Part shown: positions 49,501 through 60,295 of the stretch, in pieces
How positions within the stretch are numbered: the stretch's first letter is position 1
How the letters are laid out: each line of letters begins with the position of its first letter
Assembly (NCBI RefSeq): GCF_020882245.1
Contig: NC_083598.1
Span: 43,623,858-43,687,857, forward strand
Source: Rhopalosiphum padi
Lineage: Eukaryota; Arthropoda; Insecta; Hemiptera; Aphididae
Length of the DNA: 64,000 bases
Direction: 5' to 3'
The notes under the pieces: model-generated
What the model was told of the DNA's origin: nothing
The model's input: the letters and a program-made list of their open reading frames with translations, nothing else
Database searches by the model: none
Made by a program: the position numbers and the translations under genes

Positions 49501-51493
49501 GAAAAAATAAATTTATTTAAAATTTAAGAATTTAGTATTAAGTGGTTGTACAAATAATTAATTAAGAAAAAGATTTATATTTTAATTGTGTTTCAATCAA
49601 AGTATATAAAAAACAATTTTATTTCAAATAAAGTATTAAGTACATGAACTCATTAGATATGTTGTAGTTTATATAGATCTAAATAATAGCATTTCGACGT
49701 GTTTTTCTTTACTTACACAAACAAACATGTAGGTAATTCTATACTACCAATTCATCGATTTATCAATGGTCAAGTGGTAAAATTAACTCGAGAGTCATAT
49801 ATATTTTGTTTTAATTAAAAATAAAATATATGCTCATTTTTTATGACATTAAGTGGGTATAAAATATGAGTTTTGTTTTAATCAGAATTAGTTATTGAAA
49901 TACATATTATAATAATATTATATAACAATTCTCAGATGTTTAAGTTAAAAACACTTAATTAATTATTAAATCAATAACAGGAACTCGAGATAATCAATGT
50001 ATTATTTTTTATTTGTTAATTTGAAAATATATCTGATTTTTAATTTCAATTAATTTAATGAAGTAAATAATAAACATCTATTCACTCGGTAAATCGTTAT
50101 TACAATGATTCGAAATGTTATGTACTTGTTTTTATTTTTTCAGCGGTACAACTGTATAGTTAGATGGCATTTTATTGATACTTTAACGGAATTAACGTTA
50201 CAAAAACAACCCACGTCTTATGTAAAGTTTTATCAACATTATTATGATTCTATTCGAATAACAGAAAAATATATTAAAGATGACTTAATTTGATTTTGGT
50301 TTCAATATCTAACACTGATTTAATTTATTAATTTATATTAGTATTATTATTGCAAATCAGAAATTATAAATGAAAAATACCTTTTTTTTTTCGATCCGTC
50401 GCTATATTAATACCATCTTCTCTTTTCCAACTTATTTTTGGCGTTGGTGATCCTTCTGCTTTGCACGTAAGGGATAGATTTTGATTTTCCCGGATAGATA
50501 CTGAAGATGGAGAACTTTCTTCATCAATGATATTTGGTGGCACTGTCATTTAAAATAGATTAAAATTGTACCAAAAAAATAAAATGTAAAAATCAAACAA
50601 TTAAGATACAAATATTAAAATTACACAGTTATTTTTATATTCTAAGAAAGTATGTATATTTTATCAAGTTGATTTCAAACCTAAAAAAGGTTGGTTTCTT
50701 ATTTAATAAGAATAATTTTCAATAGAAAATTACTATAAAATAATCATTAAATAATATTATGAAACTTCTAAATATTTGAAAATAATAATTATTTATGGTT
50801 CTTAAATAGGTACACTCAAAGAAAATTCCAAAAAATTGAATTTACCTAAATAAAATATTATTAAGAGATTAAAGAGGGTCAAACATGACATGGTTAATTA
50901 CATTTATATGTCACTATTAATAAAATTCTTACATTTCATCACAAGAATTTTATAATGTCTACATTTTATATTAGTTGGGTAAACTATTTTAAATATATAT
51001 AAAATAAGTTTTTTCTGTGCTAAATATTGTATTATGCCACAAAGTGAATGTGTCCGCATTGTCAATACAATTCCACAATATCAAATTGGAATGATTATTT
51101 CTTTAAACGGACAATTTTTTTTGTTGAAAAAATAGACATTACGAAGTGGCTAGAGAATATTATTATACGTTCTAATTCAATTGAAAATATGTAATAATTA
51201 ATAATATTTATTATAGGAATAATTGCAATAGCGACCGGTGGTATATTTCCGAAACGGAACATGACACGGTTAAAATCATACTCACCGACCACCTGTAAGT
51301 ATCCAACTTGACTGATCATGGGGTTTGTGTTCACTTGACACATATAATAGCCCCTGTCTTCAGGCTGCGCACCCTTGACATGTAACAGCCACGTTTTTTG
51401 ACTATCGTACGTGATGCCAAATCGTGGTATTCGGGCTATCACGTGACGATGAATAGTCAAAATCATTTGCCGATCGATGTGGATCCATGCTAC
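28464..51493 (-). CDS. DIP/lachesin-like (IgLON-type) three-Ig-domain surface protein, 5' end missing
   Basis: A member of the insect Dpr-interacting protein/lachesin family: extracellular Ig proteins, usually GPI-anchored, that pair with Dpr proteins in synaptic partner recognition and adhesion. Seven exons on the - strand: 51286-51493, 50381-50542, 46440-46571, 35808-36098, 34543-34605, 30440-30559, 28464-28561. They join to 1074 nt (357 residues plus TGA). Residues 1-69 are the second part of Ig1 (VAWIHIDRQMILTIHRHV, DRGYYMCQVNTNPM). Residues 70-167 are Ig2 (VPPNIIDEES, ENQNLSLTCKAEGSPTPKISW, MGAYLCIASNGVPPSVSKR). Residues 168-264 are Ig3 (PMIWVPNQLVGAP, TEAYPKSINYW, YKCISKNSLGETEGSIRLY). 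A linker and a short hydrophobic C-terminus follow. All six introns are phase 1; the first exon enters in phase 0. The signal peptide and first Ig1 half were not found. Subtype cannot be assigned. Confidence 0.95.
28562..30439 (-). other. DIP-like gene: last intron
   Basis: AT-rich, with several poly(A) runs on the + strand near 28.7-28.8 kb that act as pyrimidine tract in the transcript. No other feature seen. Confidence 0.7.
30440..30559 (-). CDS. DIP-like gene: 120-bp stalk exon
   Basis: Acceptor TGGTTTGCAG, donor GTGGGC. It encodes VLKQPKVSVVRNTTGQSV and a basic, glutamine/proline-rich stretch ending GRLEAS, with sequon NTT. Low conservation is expected here. Support comes from the splice sites and the matching phase 1 on both sides. 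Confidence 0.75.
30560..34542 (-). other. DIP-like gene: intron before the stalk exon
   Basis: About 4 kb of AT-rich sequence. I see no exon, RNA or element ends that I can support. Confidence 0.7.
34543..34605 (-). CDS. DIP-like gene: 63-bp linker exon
   Basis: Acceptor TCATTTCAG, donor GTAAGT. It encodes EIPKPSLAPKSASELNRPNK, a proline-rich stalk right after Ig3, matching the position of similar stalks in the family. The upstream intron end carries a (TTTTTA)n-type tract. Confidence 0.85.
34606..35807 (-). other. DIP-like gene: intron between Ig3 and the linker exon
   Basis: A short intron of mixed composition. Open frames at 34964-35245 (+) and 35254-35436 (-) have no recognisable motif and overlap T-rich tracts. 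Confidence 0.7.
34621..34651. repeat. (AAAAAT)n low-complexity repeat at a splice acceptor
   Basis: Hexanucleotide-like AAAAAT units about 15 bp upstream (in transcript sense) of the 63-bp exon. On the - strand this is the pyrimidine-rich part of the acceptor. Confidence 0.75.
35808..36098 (-). CDS. DIP-like gene: whole Ig3
   Basis: Acceptor GTTGTTATAG, donor GTATTT. It encodes SPMIWVPNQLVGAPSG, the first cysteine in DVTIDCQTEAYPKSINYW, and the second in YKCISKNSLGETEG, ending SIRLY. Unlike Ig2, Ig3 is in one exon. Confidence 0.96.
36099..46439 (-). other. DIP-like gene: 10.3-kb intron between Ig2 and Ig3
   Basis: Largest intron seen. CpG-richer patches at about 37.25-38.15 kb, 41.45-41.95 kb and 43.0-44.1 kb contrast with the AT-rich remainder. 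They carry short open frames (37848-38039 +, 41446-41649 -) without recognised domains. Possible regulatory content; no exon is supported. Confidence 0.5.
37714..37740. repeat. (ATG)9 microsatellite
   Basis: Nine ATG units inside the CpG-richer patch, with a related GAC run at about 37495-37512. Confidence 0.9.
46440..46571 (-). CDS. DIP-like gene: second half of Ig2
   Basis: Acceptor GTATTTACAG, donor GTAAGT. It encodes GDTLNLTRVNRADMGAYLC and IASNGVPPSVSKRIILDVE, which is diagnostic for the family. Sequon NLT present. Confidence 0.96.
46964..47068 (+). other. Small open frame, 34 codons, in a DIP intron
   Basis: Starts MAYSNEMINNILKLYKKEL and ends YYFKKLQR. It is compositionally similar to the larger + strand frame at 48.07 kb and contains a possible donor (GTAATA) at 47033. 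No acceptor joins it in frame to that ORF, so it may be unrelated or chance. Confidence 0.15.
47931..47950. repeat. Poly(T) tract
   Basis: About 20 thymines, about 120 bp before the nested ORF. It could be the reverse-strand tail of a retroposed sequence or simple low complexity. Confidence 0.7.
48073..48498 (+). CDS. Unrecognised 141-codon ORF nested in a DIP intron
   Basis: On the strand opposite the Ig gene, within the intron that splits Ig2. It has ATG at 48073, an in-frame TAA upstream at 48049-48051, and TGA at 48496-48498. The product has no signal peptide or membrane segment. It has a strongly acidic/charged stretch (GEKEQKEEEEKC), then three cysteines near INCPCYDKAW, and a basic end. 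In DNA this AT-rich, 141 uninterrupted codons are uncommon. A donor-like GTATTT at 48415 is in phase 0 and could join the exon-like segment at 50144. No family recognised. It may be a lineage-specific gene, a remnant of one, or chance. Confidence 0.35.
   Translation: MNKNYSNYLDQQKPQENHVFGGGHIIRQYMSGVGVITERYIPDYYLLFFESANTSDQSASISDVKSLEYLMGEKEQKEEEEKCNLTIPINCPCYDKAWKEELRKNRSFMNILSSVFQTIISKITKLSRLIGIRGVPRKSYK
50144..50293 (+). other. Possible terminal exon for the nested + strand ORF
   Basis: After a good acceptor (TTATTTTTTCAG) the sequence is open only in phase 0 for 49 codons: RYNCIVRWHFIDTLTEL, through FYQHYYDSIRITEKYI, then TGA. Joined to the ORF at 48073 through donor 48415 it would make a 163-residue protein. 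It lies between two exons of the Ig gene on the other strand. Confidence 0.25.
50381..50542 (-). CDS. DIP-like gene: first half of Ig2
   Basis: Acceptor AATGACAG, donor GTATTT. It starts VPPNIIDEESSPSS, then SIRENQNLSLTCKAEG and PKISWKREDG, with the first Ig2 cysteine and core tryptophan. It ends at a run of ten adenines coding for three lysines immediately before the donor. Confidence 0.95.
51286..51493 (-). CDS. DIP-like gene: exon for second part of Ig1
   Basis: Acceptor ATTATAG|GTAGCATGG, donor GTGAGT. It contains the Ig1 core tryptophan (VAWI), the ILTIHRHVI motif typical of this family, and the second Ig1 cysteine in DRGYYMCQVNT. The reading frame runs up to the acceptor in phase 0, so an upstream exon must supply the first cysteine. 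Confidence 0.95.
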
Positions 51494-51560
51494 CTATAAT
51501 ACAATATGTTCAATATGAAATAAATTTACGGCTAATGATCATTAAAAAAATGTTAATTTA

Positions 51561-51894
51561 CAAGGGGTTATTTACTAAGTGTAATCATTGATCACGCACA
51601 ATTTTCATTTAACAATTGGATAATTAAAATAATGATTTTTGGAATTTTTTTAATGAAATTTCAAAATAATTTTTCGCTGAATAATGTACAGTAGACAAGT
51701 GGGGTTTTTATTTGAAAAAATAGAAGTTTTTATTTTAACTGGACACTGTTTAAGTAAAACAAAAAATATCACGAATTTGAATATAATATTATGATCTTTA
51801 AGTATATATTCAAAAATTACAAAAATTCAGGTTTTAAATAACTGCATTTTTGAATAAAAAAAAGGTTGGTAAGCAGACTTAGTGAATCATCCTG
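51561..51894. mobile_element. MITE with TA target duplication
   Basis: The left end CAAGGGGTTATTTACTAAGT and the inverted right end CAGGATGATTCACTAAGTC match along the terminal repeat. Both ends abut TA (51559-51560, 51895-51896). 334 bp, AT-rich, non-coding, so a Tc1/mariner-type MITE is likely. A solitary similar end, GAGGTGATTCACTAAG, occurs near 18634. Confidence 0.6.
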
Positions 51895-53405
51895 TACATA
51901 TATATATATATAAATTATATTTATACATCATAAACAGTTTAATCTCGAGTTAGTAATTTAATGTCTCATAAAACACTGCTGTCGAAATAAAAAAAATAGT
52001 ATTTTTTTTGCGGGCTATTATACACAATCACTTGTCTACCTTAGCCATTATAGTTAGGACAGCTAATATTTATGTCTGTACGCGTATATTAGGTATATGT
52101 CTTTTAGGCGGAAATACAGTAAGCGCGGTTATGGATGAGTGGTCGACGTCAAAATTGTTGTGGAGACAAATATATTATACAAATATAACGGCGGCGGCAC
52201 GCGCGCGCATTTAATTTCGTTGATATCTGATCGCAAAATATCGTATAATTTTCGGCATCTACTTTTACCTATTTAATATTATGATTTCCACCCGACGGTC
52301 GGACCGGATACGGATAGGATTTCAATATTGTTGCAAACGGTTAACGGGACAGGACGGTGCAATATCTCGCGGACGTTTAGCCGGTCGTGCAGCGTCTCCG
52401 TCTATATATATATATATACAGCGGAAAACCCTGGTCATAACGCCATTAATAACGAACGAAAGATGTCCGCGGAAAGCTGCATGTTCCTACAATTTCCGTT
52501 AAATGTTACCGTCAAGGACGGAACTTTAACCATTATTGCCAGATGTCTCCTGCGACGGTATATACGACAACAGAGATGTATGTATATAATAAATGCCGTT
52601 TCCGTCTCTCATTTTCTCTCTCTCGCGCGCGCACACACACACACTCTGTCATCATTTCGCAGAGTCAATTTGCGGCCAGGTTTAATGAACTTTAGAGCTT
52701 TAAAACATCAGATACACTTAAAGCATTAATAGAGAGTTTTTGCTCAACGTCAGTTCGGTTAAATCGTATACGGTAATATATATATATTTTTTTTTTATCG
52801 TAATACAAATAATTTCGGTTTTTGGAATACCGGTAAGTCGATAAATAAATATTTATCTAATGAAAAATGTCTTATCGACTACATTGTATAATCGTTGACG
52901 AGATATCGACTACGATAACGTGTTTGACATGACAAATTATGCAGATTAACTGATTATTAAATAACCACAAATACCTATTTTTGGAGTCGGAGCACATGCA
53001 CACAAACATCATACTCGATAAATGCTGTTAACGGAATTATACAATATTTTTAACCGGCAAAATGAAAAAACTTCTTGGTTTTGTTTTTTCTCCAACCGGT
53101 ACACTAAAGATTATGCGTCATCACAATAATATAGTCTATAATTTATAAAGTTACTACTACAGATTATCCTAAATACGAGTCTATAAAAAAATATTTGTAT
53201 TGTAGTACTATATAGATCAAGTTCGGGATAAATTTACCTTTTAAAAAGTGTACTTCCTATAAGAGAAAATTATATGCAGTTTATAACTATTACATAACAA
53301 TTGTTTGCAACTTATTTTCAACCACGCATTACAATCACCCAAAATTTTACATTTTAATGATACTATCAATCACCCCTCCTGACAATTAATGTTGAATTAG
53401 ATGTA

Positions 53406-53412
<7 letters not shown>

Positions 53413-53436
<24 letters not shown>
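53413..53436. repeat. (AT)n microsatellite
   Basis: Twelve AT units within AT-rich sequence. Confidence 0.85.
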
Positions 53437-53444
<8 letters not shown>

Positions 53445-56400
53445 TAACACAATAATAAACAATAAAATTCAAAATTTTAATCTTAAAGACACCAAAAAAC
53501 ATAATTATTAATTTTAAAATAATAATAATATGAATTTTAATATTAATGAGCGCCCTATGATTGGATATTTGACATACTAGTTTTCATATTAAGTTTTATA
53601 TTTGAAAACACAGTTCTTAAATTTTCTTCAGCATTAAATATTTATAATTATTTTTTTTTTTTCATAACGACTATAAAATACACAATATATAAGTTGAGAT
53701 AAGTGGAATTAATCAATATTGTCTGTTTTGATACATAGCTCTAGATATTTGAATCGAATGGAAATACAAGATATTGATTTGATAATAGCCCAATTAGTTT
53801 CTCGATGGTTTTTAAATTTAAATTTTGATTTATTTCTTCAGTATTAAAATATAATTAATATTTTACCCATTTCATTATTTTTTTTTTTTTTTTTGAAAAT
53901 GATTGAAAACCGTGTATTAAACGTGTATAAAAACTTATTTGAAAATTGGTTAAATTTACTTTTATATCTAATTTATTCTAATTCGATTAATATCCATATA
54001 ATTTTGGCTAAAATTCTAATAATTATTACGAAATAATTTCAAAAGATTATTATTGGTTTCTGTAAGACCAAAGAAAAATTATACAAAGCATTTTTTTTTT
54101 AAACCACTTAGAAAAATATTAAACTTTATTAAAAAATTGAAGATGCCTAATTTCTAGATGTCGTTTCATCTTATGGTTTCATATTCTCAGAAGCTTATAT
54201 TTTGAAATAAATAACCCATTCAGGACGATGCTCACATTTTTTATCTAAAAAGAAAGTAAATCAGGACTCGATGTACTTAAATTTATAAAGTTATTTTGGT
54301 ATTTATGGTCTTTTTTATTGTTTTTTTTTCTATTAATATTTTGTTATTGATTTTCAAGTATGTCAAAGTTGCTGATAACTTATGAAATTTAATTGTAATA
54401 AAACTATCATTATTAGTTGAAAGTATTTCTGGTTTAAATTTACCAATACAAAATATGCAATTATCTAGGTATATACATTTACAGAAATATAATTTTAAAA
54501 TATAATGCGTATAATAATATAATCAACAAATCAACAATTATAAGATTTTAAAATGTTAATTAAGTGAGACCAAACGTTAGCATTTGTAATTTTGAATAAT
54601 TATCAGTAGTATACCTATCGAAATAAAGATAAATTATATTCGAATATGGTCTATAGACTATAATAGAGCGGTGTATAGTGTATTTATATTTATATTTATA
54701 AAAGTAATTATTCGATAATTTCCAGGATGATATAAGAAAACACGGCCCAGTTTTGAAAAAAAAAATAATATGTACGTTATTTGTATTATTTAGTGTCTGA
54801 TCATTTTGACTATCTAATAAAATGTTGCGACCTCTTTATTGAGCACCTTTGATAAACATCCTGAAATATTAAATTCTCAGTTGAAATAAAGCATTTTGTT
54901 TTATTTGTTTTTATATAATATATTTTAGTGTATATTATAAAAGTATAGAAACAATAGGTACTTAGTAATAACTTTTAAAGCTTATAACTATTAACAAACA
55001 AATAAACAATATATTCGTTCCATGTATTATGTGAACATATTATTATTTATGCCTTATGGTATAATTATATATATTTTCTATAAAAATTCATAAATATTAT
55101 TTAATAGTTTTTAAATTATTTTATCGTATTGGGGGGAATTATTCCTAAATTTATAGATAAAAAAATAATACCTACTAAATAATCTACAATAATTAACTAT
55201 TGTTTATAAACGTACCATTTATTAACTATTAATACAAATTTGATTTTTATTTCGCTCGTATCTTAAGGAAGTACATAATAATAATATACTCTTATAGACT
55301 ATGTCACCAAAAAACATATGGGTCAAGTCTGCGGAGCGTAAATTTATACTCTGCACATTGTGACCGATTACTGTACGCATTGTTGCAGCTCAATTGAAAC
55401 TCTACCCGGCGGCGGTTTAATAACCCGGGGGCACGAGGCATGTGAGGGTAAATAATAATGATGGAGAAAAAAATCACCAGCCAATACGTTGCAAGCTTTT
55501 TTTTATTTTTTTTCTATTTTTTTTTTGAAAACTTCTTGTAACGCAAAAATAAAAAAAAAATATAAAATGAAAGGGAAAGAAAAAGGAATGAAAGTGTCTC
55601 GGGATGCGACTGGGGTAATTTGAAAAGGTTAATGGTGGAGACGGATGGCGCCGGTGGTGGATATGGATCGAGGGAAAATACCAACAGAAACATGTGTGAA
55701 GAATAAAATATATGTACAAGAAAATACGGTCTAAGCCATATTTAATAGAGTGCGATGGAGCGGGCGGAGACCGATCCGCAGAGACAGATTGACAGATGCA
55801 TGTCGATTCTGTATAGGTATAACGACAATATTATTTTCGCGCGTATAATCATTATTTATATAAGCTACCGCAAATCCGCGTTTATGCGTACGTGTTGTGA
55901 AAATAAGAAAAATATGAAAATAATAGCGAGAGGAGGATATCGGCAGTATATATATATATATATTATTATCATTATACCTAATACCCATATATATATATAT
56001 AATATAAGACGTATTAAACGTATATAATATACTGCTCATTTGACACGAAAAATGCGGCTCCCGGTCGCTCTGGCCGCGGGTTTATTTTGTATTGGGTTTT
56101 TGTTCCGTTTTTTTTTTTCGTCGTAGATTAGGTGGGCTATAATATTTTATGATATTATGATGTATACCATATAGGAAATGTCAAATACCCGATTTCGGGA
56201 TTCACCGCCGCGCACTACCACCTACGCGTAATGCCGCGCAAACGTGGCCGCCGGTGGAAAGTGTCTTGTCGAAATTTAAAATGGCCCGTAAACGAATACG
56301 ACCTGTCGGTTTATTTGTCGTACACGAACGCCGCCGCCGCAGAAAAATATTACCAGATCGTCGGCGAACGCGCGCCGTCAAACGTATACGTTCGGATAAA

Positions 56401-56767
56401 AGTCCATTTGAATGTGGTTAGACCTCACAAATCCTCACGGGTTCTCCATATTCATGAATAATATAATGTACAAGCTGCGGGACTTGGCAATCGTAACGTA
56501 TTTCACCCTGCGTACCTATTTATGTACCTATTTGTCACGACGTTAAAATATCACGTGACGTGGTCGATTCCGGTATATTCGGAAAATCAACAATTTATAT
56601 TTTAAAATGTTTATTTTTTTATCTTTTAAATAAAACCTCATTGCGTTATTTCGTTTTGTGCCTTCAAATACTCTGAGAGGATGTAGTACCCGCATCGGTT
56701 TCAAAAAGATCATAACTTACTTAAAAATAACAAAATCAATAAAAGGCTACGTTGGGCCTCGGGCAAT

Positions 56768-56885
56768 AATCTTACCTTTAAATTTTTTATAATAGGACAG
56801 TTCACTCAAAACTAACAGCACAATACTGAAAGTGGTGAACGAAAATTTGCTATGTCGCACATTTGTAAGACGGAGACGACACATG
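56768..56885 (-). other. Signal-peptide-like exon candidate for the DIP-like gene
   Basis: On the - strand an open frame with a methionine at 56885 reads MCRLRLTNVRHSK, then a hydrophobic core FSFTTFSIVLLVLS. It ends at a consensus donor (AAAG|GTAAGA) in phase 1, the phase usual between signal peptide and Ig domain. The frame stays open further upstream. The exon that should follow (first half of Ig1) was not found between here and 51.5 kb, which weakens the case. Confidence 0.2.
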
Positions 56886-57229
56886 CGGGTTATACGTCCT
56901 CTTAAATGATTAGATCTAAATTCCGATCGAATTAGCATGGGATGGTGTTTGGTAACCCCTCGTGAAATATACGTGTGTTTGTCGATCATATATTACAGTA
57001 AATAATTATTATAGTTATGTCATCTTTGTCGACACTGTCTACTTTAAATACATCCAATATTGCACTATATTATGACGTATATTATGTATTTTTATATTTT
57101 ATGACGATTGGTGATATATTTCCTTATAATATTATTTTAACTATATGGAAAATATAAATTCACCACTATCGAGAATTATTAAATCGATAATCATTATCGA
57201 TCGTTCGATAAATATTTACTCAAACACGC

Positions 57230-57610
57230 ATTATGCATATTTTTAGAATGAAATATGACCTAACGAGCTTAAAACGGTTAAACAGATTTCAGAATTGTCG
57301 CTGATAGATTCTTAAACACTGAGATAAATTGTGTAACAATAATATCATACTCAAATATATGATATGCGATTATGCGTTTCGTTTCAACGCATCAACTCAA
57401 TCATTATGTATGCATATTATATTTAGAAAGAATTAATATGTCTCGAAAAGTTTAATATGTCTAAACGGATTTCTAAATCGCTGCTGATAAATTCATCAAC
57501 ACCAAAACACCGGGATGAGACGTATAACAATAATACTATGCATAGTATATTATGATGCATGCCCAAATATATGATATGTGATTATTCGGTTTGTTCCAAT
57601 GCATCAGCCA
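57230..57610. repeat. Degenerate tandem duplication, two units of about 175-205 bp
   Basis: Unit 1 (about 57230-57403) and unit 2 (about 57404-57610) share blocks in the same order: ATGCATATT, TTTAGAA, AAACGG, TCGCTGATA / TCGCTGCTGATAAATTC, TAACAATAATA, CAAATATATGATATG, and CAACGCATCA / CAATGCATCAG. Identity is partial, so the duplication is old. Confidence 0.6.
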
Positions 57611-60269
57611 TCTCTTAAACAGCTTATACCCAAATCAAAACATCCAAATAGATAAGTACAATCTGTATTAATCGAATAGAAATTTGCATTTGTTTAATAT
57701 TATTGTTATGCGTAATAATGAACTATCAAACTAGTGCATACAAACACACTGTGTTATCAAACTTCCGCGATGTCATTGTTGTCGACTTTTACCGTATCTA
57801 AATGTATCTACAAAAGGGTCAAAGTTAAGTTTCAGAGATAATACGGATGGATGATGCGGTGGTCATGAAAACGGTGGTTGAACAATTCTTTCATGTCAAA
57901 ATGAGGCTGTTCAATAACAGTTAATTTGATAATTTTAAGTCGGTGCTTAGATACAATTTGTAGGTATAATACATTTGTATACACAAATAATTTATTAGTG
58001 ATACAGGTGTTTATTTTCGCGAGAGTTATTTAGAAGTAACAATACAAAGATAATTCATTAACCAAATTCAAGTTATGGCATTTTTTTTTTTAAGTAAAAA
58101 AGTCGGTAGCAGGAAACCATTATATTATTGTCATTTGTTTATTAGATTTCAAGTCCAAGAGTATGTAAATACGATATATAATATTATTAGCCATTACAAT
58201 CAACTTATTATAGCATAATTGAATTGTTGAAAAATTAATGAACAACTTTACTTCAGTTATTGAAAATATAACTCTCTAATAAATTCAAAAAAAAAATACT
58301 TATCAAAATTACGACATATTATGAGTAAACCATTATAATAAAAGATGCATGCCAAACTGTTGTGTAAACAGTAAATTCAGTATAATATTACCATTGAATA
58401 GGCCATCCATAAATTAACTAAATCTCTGTTAATTACACTTTAATTTTATATACAATACAATTAAATTAAAAACTAGAAGATCTAACTTAACTCACAAATT
58501 AATCTCGATAGTATCATTATTCATTAATACATATTACATATGATACTTTTTAGATATTTTTATTGTAAATTTGCTTTAAAAATGTCTTACTTTACTATTT
58601 AACTTTTAAGTTTCAAAATAAAATGTGTTTATATCAATAATTTAAATTTTATAAACATTTTAATCACGTTTGTTGTACACAAAACTAATATTATGTATGA
58701 AATAATTAAAAACGTGAACTAGAAATGTAGCTAAAATTTTATTTTTAGTACACTGTTTTAGAGTAATTCACTATTTTTAAGTTCACTTAATGTTATCGAA
58801 ATACATTTTAGGGGTAGCTTATTAGGTACTTTTAATTATATTGAAAGATACTGACTGTAGGTATAATAAATCGTTTGATGTTGGCTTGTTTTCGTTGACC
58901 TATTTTTTTTTTTATAAAGCTTATTAATTAATGGTTATTTTATTAAATGTAGTCAAATAATTTAATTTACATATTTGTAAGTATAATATTATAATAAAAT
59001 ATTGGGTGTAATTTGCTTATAGTTATTGAAATTATAGTGCAAAGCACAGTTAATATAAATTATTTAAAATACAGTATTAATTTCAAAATCTACCATACAT
59101 ATTTTAATATTATTGCAATCGTACACTTAACATTATTGATTATGAAATCATTAAATTATTGACACACCAATGTAAAATAAAATATCTACTAAATTGTTTC
59201 AAGCTTTTAATTTATTGCATTTGGTTCTAAAAATATAGCACATTTATTAATACGAATTATACAGACATACATATTTGTAATGCATTTTATTTTTATTATT
59301 TACTTCAATTATGATCTTTGATTACAAAAAACAAAATTTTCAACATTATGAGTAACAATATGTATTATTATTATTTTAAGAAAACAGAACCGCATTATTC
59401 TACAATTTATAAATAGGTGAAACATTGCATTAAAATATTAAATGTAGTTCAAGTTGTATATGTATAATATATTGATACATTATACATTGCAAGTATAATA
59501 TTAAAAGATTTTTTTATTTGTTTTATGTCAATACACTAGACGTAAATAAAATGCTCTTTGTTTAAAAAAGGCTACTTAAACTACTTTGTTAAAAATATGA
59601 ATACAATTTTTCAATGCATGTCATTGGGTTCTGAAGCATAGTAACTAGTTGAAACTTTGAAAATTCTACAGATCACACATATAATTATGCAGGTACTTAT
59701 ACGAGTACTTGTAACTAGAGTTTTATGTTAAATATTTAAAATTTAAACAACAATTTAAATATGATTTTTAAAATGTTAAAAGTATAACTTTATTTACCAC
59801 AAAAATTAATATTATAATTTGTAAAAAAGAAAATGATAGTTTATAATGTTTACATCTTGTTATTTTAGAAAATAAAGTAATTTTTTTTTTAAATAGGTAT
59901 GCAAACAATGTTGAATCAAAAAATAAAAATAAATAGTCCACCAAAATATCGTATTCATTTAACAGTTATAGTATTTCATTTTTACGAATAGCTATTATAT
60001 AACAAGACAAATGGCTGGTATTGCTTTGCTAAATTAGCATGTTAAATTAATATTGGTTTCAAGTAACACTAAATTATTTTCTAAAAGCTTTGCCAGCTTG
60101 TTTGTTGTAAATATAATATGTTCTAAAATGTATATGTTATTTATGTCTCTTTAGTCTAATAAAAGACCGTCTATAGGAAACCATTATGCAATTTCGCAGT
60201 ATAAGAAATCATTAGATATCGTAATATCATAGTTATTTGGTTATATCACTTAATATATAATATAAGTGG

Positions 60270-60295
60270 TTTGATTTTTTATTTGAAAAATCAAA
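60270..60295. repeat. 10-bp perfect inverted repeat
   Basis: TTTGATTTTT and AAAAATCAAA with a 6-nt loop, next to the palindrome-like CACTTA...TAAGTG at about 60247-60268. Confidence 0.45.

Noticed and set aside
52328..52729. A 133-codon + strand ORF containing FPLNVTVKDGTLTI and a cysteine, superficially like the start of an Ig domain
   Set aside because: It is on the strand opposite the Ig gene, lacks the conserved glycine-aromatic pattern and tryptophan, and runs through (TA)n, (CA)n and CpG-rich sequence. I regard it as coincidence.
55474..56039. Overlapping ORFs on both strands rich in I, Y, F and H
   Set aside because: They derive from TATATA and poly(A)/poly(T) tracts and show no protein-like pattern.
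56052..56140. A + strand ATG followed by RLPVALAAGLFCIGFLF, resembling a signal peptide
   Set aside because: It ends at a stop after about 24 codons, with no donor joining it to a gene. The + strand has no gene downstream.
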